Positions 29,744-34,494 of a stretch of DNA of 34,494 bases are shown one piece after another; positions within the stretch are counted from its first letter, which is position 1, and every line of letters starts with the position of its first letter. The notes beneath the pieces were generated by a model. It had not been told where the DNA came from and searched no databases. It saw nothing but the letters and a program-made list of their open reading frames with translations. Both the position numbers and the translations under genes were made by a program. The DNA is from a virus, in IMG/VR virus record IMGVR_UViG_3300047476_000601, positions 1 through 34,494 of that record; one strand, given 5' to 3'.

Positions 29744-30121
29744 ATGGCACTACCAATCATCGTCGCATCAGGTCACGTAGTGATGGACGCGAACTTTCAA
29801 GTAACCAAAAGCGGAGTGAGCCGATGCCAAGTTCGCATTGCCTGTAACGACCGTAAGCAAGTTGATGGAGAATGGGTCGACAGCGATCCTACGTTCCTAG
29901 ACGTAATCCTGTGGCGTGGCCTAGCCGACTCCGCAAGCGATCTTAAAAAGGGTCAAGCCGTAACCGTATCTGGCAAGTTGCAGGTCCGTAACTACGAGGG
30001 CAAAGATGGCTCTACCAAAACAGCAGTCGAGATTGTTGCGACCGATATTGGTGTAAGTATCAAGGGCAAACCGGTCATCAAAAGCCAAGACGACCCTTGG
30101 GCCGCCGAAGCACCCTTTTAA
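29744..30121 (+). CDS. ssb: Single-stranded DNA-binding protein
   Basis: A 125-residue OB-fold SSB: VASGHVVMDANFQVTKSGVSRCQVRIACNDRK, FLDVILWRGLADSASDLKKGQAVTVSGKLQVRNYEGKDGSTKTAVEIVATDIG. The acidic tip DDPWAAEAPF matches the DDxPF-like end through which SSB recruits repair and replication partners. A short tail compared with bacterial SSB (about 165-180). TAGGAG site upstream. Confidence 0.92.
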   Translation: MALPIIVASGHVVMDANFQVTKSGVSRCQVRIACNDRKQVDGEWVDSDPTFLDVILWRGLADSASDLKKGQAVTVSGKLQVRNYEGKDGSTKTAVEIVATDIGVSIKGKPVIKSQDDPWAAEAPF

Positions 30122-30130
30122 GGAGTAGAT

Positions 30131-30346
30131 ATGAACCACGAACTAATAATCTTTGGAATAATCCTGGGTGGAGCGATTGGGTTTGCTTTCACCGCTGGGT
30201 ACTTTGTGGCAATGCGAAGCGTAGTTAAGCAAATTGAGCAACTTCGGGAACTCACAAAGCAAAGCAAGTCCTATTTAAAACACCTAAAAGACGAGTCGAC
30301 TCCAATTTACGATTCGTTATACAAAGAATTTAACGATTCTAAGTGA
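30131..30346 (+). CDS. Small N-terminal membrane protein
   Basis: A 71-residue protein with one membrane helix (LIIFGIILGGAIGFAFTAGYFVAM, residues about 5-28) and a coiled-coil cytoplasmic part (SVVKQIEQLRELTKQSKSYLKHLKDE). Last gene before the strong terminator at 30353, with AAGGAG before the ATG. Unknown function; membrane-anchored coiled coils of this size are typical of phage host-takeover or exclusion proteins, which here is only a guess. Confidence 0.65.
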   Translation: MNHELIIFGIILGGAIGFAFTAGYFVAMRSVVKQIEQLRELTKQSKSYLKHLKDESTPIYDSLYKEFNDSK

Positions 30347-30352
30347 GAAAAC

Positions 30353-30400
30353 AGTATCCCACTGCAGGTATCTTGGCCTCTTGCAGTGGGATACTTTTTA
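30353..30400 (+). terminator. Strong rho-independent terminator
   Basis: AGTATCCCACTGCA (30353-30366) pairs perfectly with TGCAGTGGGATACT (30382-30395), 14 bp, followed by TTTTTA. It closes the promoter B operon. Downstream genes therefore need read-through or a promoter that I could not identify in the 22 bases before the HNH ribosome site. Confidence 0.93.
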
Positions 30401-30422
30401 TTTAGAGCACGCAGGAGTTTTA

Positions 30423-30698
30423 ATGAGCAGAATACGGCCAAGAAGCCAAAAGATGCAGGCGTTATACGTTCAGCGCAGAGCAATAGTGGCTGAGTTATTG
30501 GAAAGCCAGCCTTTATGCCAAAGGTGCGCCACTCAATACGCCACAGACGTACACGAAATCAAAACAAGAGCACGTGGCGGCTCAATACTAGATAAAGAAA
30601 ATTTGGCGTGTTTATGCCGACCTTGCCACACTTGGGTGACTCAAAACCCTAAACTGGCTCTAGAACAGGGCTGGCTAAAGAATAGTTGGGATGATTAA
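30423..30698 (+). CDS. HNH endonuclease 1
   Basis: A 91-residue nuclease: C32xxC35, H44-E45 (DVHEIKTRARGG), N60 (DKENLACLC), C65xxC68-H69. This is the zinc-bound HNH (H-N-H) beta-beta-alpha-metal fold. ATG selected by AGGAG six bases upstream; the longer frame reads through the terminator stem. May be a homing nuclease, a host-DNA nuclease or a packaging nick factor. A second HNH lies at 34158. Confidence 0.87.
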   Translation: MSRIRPRSQKMQALYVQRRAIVAELLESQPLCQRCATQYATDVHEIKTRARGGSILDKENLACLCRPCHTWVTQNPKLALEQGWLKNSWDD

Positions 30699-30787
30699 TG
30701 AGCGACAGTTTTATTTACGGATTGGCAAGTGGAATAGCAATCGCAAACATCGCCTGGACGATTTTGCATTGGATAAAAGGTAACTAA
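30698..30787 (+). CDS. 29-residue membrane microprotein
   Basis: MSDSFIYGLASGIAIANIAWTILHWIKGN: a single membrane span with TAATG overlaps at both ends. Very short, but the coupled start/stop geometry and the same codon use as its neighbours support it as a gene. Function unknown. Confidence 0.5.
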   Translation: MSDSFIYGLASGIAIANIAWTILHWIKGN

Positions 30788-31029
30788 TGGAACACTATTT
30801 AACAAGCATTATTTCTAAGCAAATGTACGATGAAGTGCCTGAAATAGTTGAACAGGAATTTGAACGTCAAGCGAATCAAAAAGGTTTAACCCTTGCAAAC
30901 GCTTCAAAAGTAGTTGAGTTCAGGCTTTACGTTCCAGGTGATGAAAACGATCCAGAGGATTATGGTACAAGTTATGACTGTACAGAGGACCAAGCAACTT
31001 TAGTTCAAATACATTATGGATGGTTTTAA
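30787..31029 (+). CDS. Small acidic protein
   Basis: An 80-residue acidic protein (MEHYLTSIISKQMYDEVPEIVEQEFERQANQKGLTLANASKVVEFRLYVPGDENDPEDYGTSYDCTEDQATLVQIHYGWF). A helix, then a strand EFRLYVPGD and a strand TLVQIHYG suggest a small alpha/beta fold. Overlaps both neighbours by one base. No family recognised. Confidence 0.6.
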   Translation: MEHYLTSIISKQMYDEVPEIVEQEFERQANQKGLTLANASKVVEFRLYVPGDENDPEDYGTSYDCTEDQATLVQIHYGWF

Positions 31030-31217
31030 TGGAACATCTAATTGAATACAAAGAAATGCGTGAAGCAATAGCACGAGTGCGTGAGTTGCATAGACCCGAA
31101 CAATGCGGTGATAAGGATTGCCGTCATTTATTTTGTGTTTATTGCACAGACCTTACAGAGATGGTATTTGTAGATTACCCTTGCGACACAATCAAAGTCC
31201 TAGACGGTGAGCAGTAA
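31029..31217 (+). CDS. Cys-rich microprotein ending PCDTIKVLDGEQ
   Basis: A 62-residue protein: helix EYKEMREAIARVRELHRPE, then CGDKDCRHLFCVYC, and VDYPCDTIKVLDGEQ. Four or five Cys plus His could bind zinc. The C-terminal PCDTIK.L matches the end of the winged-helix protein at 28350. Its last five codons are the junction repeat described at 31198-33135. ATG overlaps the preceding TAA. Confidence 0.65.
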   Translation: MEHLIEYKEMREAIARVRELHRPEQCGDKDCRHLFCVYCTDLTEMVFVDYPCDTIKVLDGEQ

Positions 31218-31390
31218 TGGCTAAGAAGCATAACAACACGAAGATTGGAAAGGGCGGAAAGATCCGACCTGTTTCATACGAGAAGCGTGTGCTCATAAAT
31301 GCAACAAGCATACATCGCTCAACTATGGATTACCTAGCAAAAATGGAATTACTACAAAAAATGAAACAAAAGTTAGACGGTGAGCAATAA
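31217..31390 (+). CDS. Basic microprotein ending LDGEQ
   Basis: A 57-residue basic protein (MAKKHNNTKIGKGGKIRPVSYEKRVLINATSIHRSTMDYLAKMELLQKMKQKLDGEQ). Lys-rich start, then a helix. It is opened and closed by junction repeats with TAATG overlaps. Possibly nucleic-acid binding from charge; nothing more specific. Confidence 0.6.
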   Translation: MAKKHNNTKIGKGGKIRPVSYEKRVLINATSIHRSTMDYLAKMELLQKMKQKLDGEQ

Positions 31391-31617
31391 TGAGCAAATG
31401 TAAAGAGCCTAATTGTTTAATGTGTCAAATGGAACGTGGCAATCTAAAAAAAGCCACGATAACGAAGATGTCTGGTGGTGGTTACAAATGGCAAGTTGGA
31501 CACGTTTATAGTTTCGCTCAAACTCGCAGGGGAGCGATATGGGCAGCAAAAAAACAAGCCAAAAGCGACCGCGCTTATTACAAACATAAAGCGAACTATG
31601 AAGAAGTGTGGGTCTGA
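31390..31617 (+). CDS. Small basic Cys protein
   Basis: A 75-residue protein (MSKCKEPNCLMCQMERGNLKKATITKMSGGGYKWQVGHVYSFAQTRRGAIWAAKKQAKSDRAYYKHKANYEEVWV). C4, C9 and C12 may hold a metal, followed by a strand pair YKWQVGHVYSFAQ and a helix. It does not end with LDGE and joins the next gene by TGATG. Function unknown. Confidence 0.6.
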   Translation: MSKCKEPNCLMCQMERGNLKKATITKMSGGGYKWQVGHVYSFAQTRRGAIWAAKKQAKSDRAYYKHKANYEEVWV

Positions 31618-31901
31618 TGGGTATTGAAGATAAATACGAAAATTTAAAAATCTATTGCGCTGGATTAGAAGCAACACTTGGACAGCGCAAGGCTCGTATT
31701 GAACAACTTGAAGCGGAGTTTAACGAAGTAAGAAAATTAGAACGCTCTCAGGTTAAAGACTCAATCGCATATAAACAAGGCTGGAAAGACTGTGCAAATC
31801 AGATGCAAAGTTTTGCAATGGGTACTGCTCGGAGTCTACGACAATTTAACGACAAAGCATTTCGGCTTTATTTAGAAGTAGAAAATAATGAAACTATTTA
31901 A
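31617..31901 (+). CDS. Small coiled-coil protein
   Basis: A 94-residue protein with a long heptad-patterned helix (YENLKIYCAGLEATLGQRKARIEQLEAEFNEVRKLERSQ) and a second helical part (GWKDCANQMQSFAMGTARSLRQFNDKAFRLYLEVE). ATG placed at the TGATG overlap, not the GTG nine bases earlier. Overlaps the next gene by 14 bases. Confidence 0.6.
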   Translation: MGIEDKYENLKIYCAGLEATLGQRKARIEQLEAEFNEVRKLERSQVKDSIAYKQGWKDCANQMQSFAMGTARSLRQFNDKAFRLYLEVENNETI

Positions 31902-32154
31902 TAAGTCAAAAAAAGAAATAAATAAAAATAAAAACATTGTTCAATGGACTGTTCCAGAAGAAATAATTATTGAAGCACGTTGCTTATACTGTGGTGAACT
32001 TGGCGACGTTGAATGGACAAATGCCCATTTGCGCGAAAAACAATATTACAAACTTCCAAGTAGTCAGTGGAAAAATGCAAGAAACACTCAGTTTATTGTG
32101 ATTAAACAACTACAAAAAGATGGAACAATTAAAGCCCTAGATGGAGAAAAATAA
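31888..32154 (+). CDS. Lys-rich Cys-pair protein ending TIKALDGEK
   Basis: An 88-residue protein. The Lys/Asn-rich start (FNKSKKEINKNKNIVQW) is encoded by an unusually A-rich stretch, followed by ARCLYCGELGDVEW (one CxxC) and a TIKALDGEK end like that of the 31029 protein. The stop-start junction is a degenerate copy of the repeat (CTAGATGGAGAAAAATAATG). Confidence 0.6.
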   Translation: MKLFNKSKKEINKNKNIVQWTVPEEIIIEARCLYCGELGDVEWTNAHLREKQYYKLPSSQWKNARNTQFIVIKQLQKDGTIKALDGEK

Positions 32155-32387
32155 TGCAACTACATACTTGTGAATCAATTACTTTAGGAGATAGTAGCGA
32201 GGAAATTTGCACTATCTGCAAAGCAAGTTTGGCGTTACCGTCATATAACGATTTAGCAAAAGCCATTGAACGAATGCGTGAAGTGGCATTGTGGTACAAA
32301 GCAATGCCAAATGGCGCACAAGCAGATTGTAAAAGTATTGCAAAAGTAATTGAAATGGTACTCAAAGACTTAGACGGTGAGAAGTAA
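32154..32387 (+). CDS. Small Cys protein ending LKDLDGEK
   Basis: A 77-residue protein: HTCESITLGDSSEEICTICKASLALPSYNDLAKAIERMREVALWYKAMPNGAQADCKSIAKVIEMVLKDLDGEK. One CxxC (C19, C22) with an earlier HxC, then two helices. The helix AKAIERMREVA resembles REAIARVREL in the 31029 protein and EAIQRVRDVL in the 32772 protein, so these are likely related genes. Confidence 0.6.
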   Translation: MQLHTCESITLGDSSEEICTICKASLALPSYNDLAKAIERMREVALWYKAMPNGAQADCKSIAKVIEMVLKDLDGEK

Positions 32388-32557
32388 TGGGTTGGATTCA
32401 AATTGCACCTAACTCTTGTCGGCATCCGTCAAAACCTAGTGATTGGAAAAAGTATCCAGAGGGAAGCATTTGGCAATGTGGTTTCTGCGATACGTGTTTT
32501 CGTGTTGGGTCTTATCGTGGAATGAAAACATTTTGGCAGTTAGATGGTGAGCAGTAA
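32387..32557 (+). CDS. Zinc-ribbon-like microprotein ending LDGEQ
   Basis: A 56-residue protein (MGWIQIAPNSCRHPSKPSDW..., then IWQCGFCDTCFRVGSYRGMKTFWQLDGEQ). C11/H13 and C31/C34 (also C37) form a plausible zinc site. It has no overlap partner beyond the TAATG couplings, and both ends carry the junction repeat. Function unknown. Confidence 0.6.
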   Translation: MGWIQIAPNSCRHPSKPSDWKKYPEGSIWQCGFCDTCFRVGSYRGMKTFWQLDGEQ

Positions 32558-32772
32558 TGGCGCACGATAGATTTTGTGATTATAGACCGAGTTACATTAT
32601 TGAAGGTGGCTTGGGTTGCATTTGTGATTTTGTTGAATCTATAAGAGTCAATGAGCGCAAAATAATTGCCCTACGCATTGGTGCTGATGTATTGCATCAA
32701 AAAGAAAATGGTAAGTATTCGACATGTGCAGGTTGCAGACGGAGACCCTGTGAACTAGAAGGGGATTGGTAA
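32557..32772 (+). CDS. Cys-rich microprotein
   Basis: A 71-residue protein with C7, C21, C23 and, near the end, CAGCRRRPCELEGDW (C57, C60, C66). The middle ESIRVNERKIIALRIGADVLHQ is a helix. The last residues are ELEGDW instead of LDGEQ, but TAATG coupling to the next gene is kept. Probably zinc binding. Confidence 0.6.
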   Translation: MAHDRFCDYRPSYIIEGGLGCICDFVESIRVNERKIIALRIGADVLHQKENGKYSTCAGCRRRPCELEGDW

Positions 32773-33119
32773 TGGGACTAAACATAGATGATGTGCTTAG
32801 AGCAAATGATGAAATGACCGAAGCAATACAACGAGTGCGTGATGTGCTTGTAAATGAGGTGTATCGCGATGAAGCCGAAGTTGAAGTTGTTGCAGTTGAG
32901 GATGTTCTAGAAGCATTAGATGGCGAGATGACTACAGGCGAAAGACTGAGCCGATTAGTTTATGATGCAGCCAGAGATGGTTTCTATGATGTAGATGTTT
33001 CAGTTGAGGATGTTCTTAAAGCCGTAGATGATGTAAGGAATTGTGAACACGATTGGATTACTTATGGCACACGCGGACAAGAGTGCAACAAATGTGGGTT
33101 TACCCACGATTACAGTTAG
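32772..33119 (+). CDS. Apparent fusion of two small genes with internal LDGE
   Basis: A 115-residue acidic protein. The first half (GLNIDDVLRANDEMTEAIQRVRDVLVNEVYRDEAEVEVVAVEDVLEALDGE) ends like the neighbouring microproteins. The second half repeats the end of the first (VDVSVEDVLKAVDD against VVAVEDVLEALDG) and adds CEHDWITYGTRGQECNKCGF, a C/H/CxxC zinc knuckle. The internal TTAGATGGCGAGATGA is a junction repeat that has lost its stop. ATG taken at the TAATG overlap. Confidence 0.62.
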   Translation: MGLNIDDVLRANDEMTEAIQRVRDVLVNEVYRDEAEVEVVAVEDVLEALDGEMTTGERLSRLVYDAARDGFYDVDVSVEDVLKAVDDVRNCEHDWITYGTRGQECNKCGFTHDYS

Positions 33120-33132
33120 ATGGTGAACAGTA

Positions 33133-33201
33133 ATGGAAGCGTTGACTTTTAGTATCGTACTTATTGGATTAATTGCCTTATTGCTGTGGTTACAAAGATG
33201 A
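33133..33201 (+). CDS. 22-residue membrane microprotein
   Basis: MEALTFSIVLIGLIALLLWL followed by QR: almost nothing but a membrane helix. It starts in the junction repeat (ribosome site GGTGA) and ends by ATGA overlap with the next gene. Extremely short; supported by the coupled signals on both sides. Confidence 0.45.
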   Translation: MEALTFSIVLIGLIALLLWLQR

Positions 33202-33311
33202 AACCTAATGGTATCTGCCGCTCTGGTTGTCCTACACAGGACCACGACTCCTACTGGGAATGCTTACAAGCCGCCAATATTGCTGTAGATAAGACTAGCC
33301 TTAGACCATGA
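33198..33311 (+). CDS. Cys-rich microprotein (CRSGCPTQDH type)
   Basis: A 37-residue protein, MKPNGICRSGCPTQDHDSYW, then ECLQAANIAVDKTSLRP. The CRSGCPTQDHxSYxECLxAANI pattern recurs in tiny proteins of actinobacterial phages and is a recognisable family of unknown role. Three Cys and a His suggest a metal. Four-base overlaps on both sides. Confidence 0.65.
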   Translation: MKPNGICRSGCPTQDHDSYWECLQAANIAVDKTSLRP

Positions 33312-33595
33312 ACTGGGACGATACTATTGGTCAATACATTCACGCCAAGATGGTCGCTAAAGCCTTGGAGCAAAAGCCAAACGCCGATCGCGTGAAGTTA
33401 GAGGACTCAATAAAGCGTGCAACTCTTACCGTAGGAATTGTCAGGGACTCAATAGCCGACCTAGTTGAGGCTGAAACTTCTAGCCTTGCGATGATGAGGA
33501 TTTTAGGTGAGGACCAGTACACAATAGACTTCTTAGCAGGAATGCTCGCAGTCAGCGAGTTCATTAGATACGGAAAGCACATCTCAGGCGAATGA
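33308..33595 (+). CDS. Small helical protein
   Basis: A 95-residue, wholly helical protein (NWDDTIGQYIHAKMVAKALEQKPNADRVKLEDSIKRATLTVGIVRDSIADLVEAETSSLAMMRILGEDQYTIDFLAGMLAVSEFIRYGKH). ATGA overlaps on both sides. No recognised family; it may partner with the following Ntn hydrolase given the tight coupling. Confidence 0.62.
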   Translation: MNWDDTIGQYIHAKMVAKALEQKPNADRVKLEDSIKRATLTVGIVRDSIADLVEAETSSLAMMRILGEDQYTIDFLAGMLAVSEFIRYGKHISGE

Positions 33596-34158
33596 CTACC
33601 ATCATCAGCACCACCGGTTCCAACTATGCCTGTATCGTTGCCGACCGAGGTATAACAAGTGACCTAATACACCACGACCTAGAAAAAGTCGTACAACAAG
33701 GTTCGTGGCTTATTGCAGGTGCTGGTTCTACTAGAGCCTGTGACGTGTTGCAGTACAACGTAAAGTTCCCAAAGCCACCAGCAACACTAGATAACAAGAG
33801 CGACAATCATTGGCGTGCTTGGATAGTGCAAAAGGTTATCCCTGTTATACAGAAAGCATTTAAAGAGAACGGCGTTGAAGCAGATGAACTTGAAGCAATA
33901 CTTGTTACACATGGCAGAGCGTTCCACCTTGACTCAGGCTTTGGATTACTTACTGCCTATCCTTACTGGGCTATTGGCTCTGGTGCTCAGTTAGCACTTG
34001 GTTATCTATCTGACGCTCAATACAGCGAGAACTGGCTGAAACATAACGACCTAGTCGCAAAGCACGCTGGTCGTATTGCTTCTATGCACGACCCGAATAC
34101 TCGTGGGACCTTAGACGTTTGGATATCTCACAAGCAGGGTAAGGCGTACAAGGTCTAA
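33592..34158 (+). CDS. Proteasome beta/HslV-like Ntn hydrolase
   Basis: A 188-residue protein that begins MTTIISTTGSNYACIVADRG. Removal of Met would expose Thr1, with Asp17 in VADRG and a lysine at position 31 (HslV and proteasome beta have Thr1, Asp17, Lys33). Later WAIGSGAQLALGYL matches the GSG block that holds Ser129 in that fold. So it looks like an active threonine-type hydrolase made without a propeptide, as HslV is. It may act as a peptidase on host proteins. No ATPase partner is encoded. Divergence is large. Confidence 0.7.
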   Translation: MTTIISTTGSNYACIVADRGITSDLIHHDLEKVVQQGSWLIAGAGSTRACDVLQYNVKFPKPPATLDNKSDNHWRAWIVQKVIPVIQKAFKENGVEADELEAILVTHGRAFHLDSGFGLLTAYPYWAIGSGAQLALGYLSDAQYSENWLKHNDLVAKHAGRIASMHDPNTRGTLDVWISHKQGKAYKV

Positions 34159-34469
34159 TGGGGTTCGCTAGACCTTGCCTGGACTGCGGTGTCCTCACCC
34201 GAACTGGAAGCAGATGTGAGAAACATCAAGCAATACTTGAGTCAAAAGTAAATGCTAAGAAAGCCCTCCGTACCCACTACTCAGGCGACTACAAGGCTAG
34301 AGCCAAGGCCGTTCGGGATTCGGCTGTGGCTTGTTGGTTATGTGGAGAATACTTTACAGACCGGTCAGAAATACAGGCCGACCACGTAGAGCCTGGAAAC
34401 CCCGATTCACTACTTCTACCAGCCCACGCCCGTTGTAACGCGTCACGAGGCAACAAAGCCGTTATTTAG
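34158..34469 (+). CDS. HNH endonuclease 2
   Basis: A 103-residue nuclease. The N-terminal zinc knuckle is C7xxC10 with C20 and H23. The HNH core is C59xxC62, D75-H76 (QADHVEPGNPDS), N81, H90 and C93-N94 (HARCNASRGN). In a circular or permuted map it would lie immediately before the methyltransferase and terminase genes. HNH proteins next to terminase often help cut cos ends, so a packaging role is likely. The 25 bases after it hold nothing I can name. Confidence 0.88.
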   Translation: MGFARPCLDCGVLTRTGSRCEKHQAILESKVNAKKALRTHYSGDYKARAKAVRDSAVACWLCGEYFTDRSEIQADHVEPGNPDSLLLPAHARCNASRGNKAVI

Positions 34470-34494
34470 GCTATTTCTCGCCAATACATAGGCC

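Larger units (their letters stand above)
31198..33135 (+). repeat. Gene-junction repeat family (TTAGACGGTGAGCAGTAATG)
   Basis: Near-identical copies end one tiny gene and begin the next at 31198, 31373, 32137 (degenerate), 32370, 32540 and 33116. Each contains the ribosome site GGTGA, the stop TAA and the overlapping ATG. Translated they give LDGEQ/LDGEK. The copy at 33116-33135 is out of frame with the upstream gene, which stops at TAG within it. A further copy at 32916 is internal to a gene (ALDGEM). Confidence 0.85.

Noticed and set aside
34482-34494. ACATAGGC at the extreme right end resembling the leader motif, as a fifth promoter reading into the methyltransferase gene
   Set aside because: No -10 at the required four-base distance (TCTCGC there), no hairpin or TAGAGC even if the ends are joined.
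1-34494. CRISPR arrays, tRNA genes, integrase or attachment sites
   Set aside because: I saw no regular spaced repeats, no cloverleaf with a TTCGA arm and CCA-side stem, and no recombinase motifs. A tRNAscan and profile search would be needed to be certain.

Overview
The window reads as an essentially complete, compact genome of a long-tailed (siphovirus-type) dsDNA phage. It has an HK97-type head module, a tape-measure gene and a non-contractile tail set. Two WhiB-family genes point to an actinobacterial host, because WhiB proteins are otherwise confined to Actinobacteria and their phages. The base composition is A+T-richer than in phages of Streptomyces or Mycobacterium, and GTG/TTG starts are frequent, so a low-GC (perhaps freshwater) actinobacterium is my inference. 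I see no integrase, excisionase or immunity repressor, so a lytic lifestyle is likely. I recognise no DNA polymerase, helicase or primase, so the phage probably recruits the host replisome. I see no tRNA genes, CRISPR array or IS element.

Layout, left to right. (1) 1-9.5 kb: ParB-MTase fusion, terminase small and large subunits, portal, several virion or accessory proteins, a multidomain HAD + prohead protease protein, and major capsid protein. (2) 9.6-10.1 kb: a leftward two-gene insert with its own promoter. (3) 10.1-13.7 kb: three glycosyltransferases and a nucleotide-sugar epimerase. (4) 13.7-14.1 kb: a second self-contained promoter-gene-terminator unit. (5) 14.1-22.9 kb: head-tail connector, tail terminator-like protein, tail tube, frameshifted tail assembly chaperones, tape measure, minor tail protein, a duplicated fibre module, and lysis genes. 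(6) 22.9-24.7 kb: a metallophosphoesterase operon. (7) 24.7-26.7 kb: an RHH regulator, a replication initiator with internal iterons, a putative loader and WhiB. (8) 26.7-30.4 kb: recombination and replication accessory genes (annealing protein, RusA, second WhiB, SSB). (9) 30.4-34.5 kb: a train of tiny genes ending in a proteasome-like Ntn hydrolase and an HNH endonuclease. No stretch longer than about 160 bases lacks a gene or a described signal.

The most unusual content is regulatory. Four promoters share the layout TTGnnn-N17-(T/A)ATnnT-N4-ACATA. Three of them continue into the same short leader: a 5-bp tetraloop hairpin whose stem differs at every copy but stays paired, then TAGAGC, then an AAAGG ribosome site. 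Two of these three drive isolated moron-like units set inside the late operon. In the right arm a second repeated element, TTAGA(C/T)GGTGAGCAGTAATG, joins tiny genes end to end. It supplies the ribosome site, the stop and the next start, and so gives many of the proteins an identical LDGEQ C-terminus. At one junction the element is kept although it is out of frame, so selection seems to act on the nucleic acid and not on the peptide.
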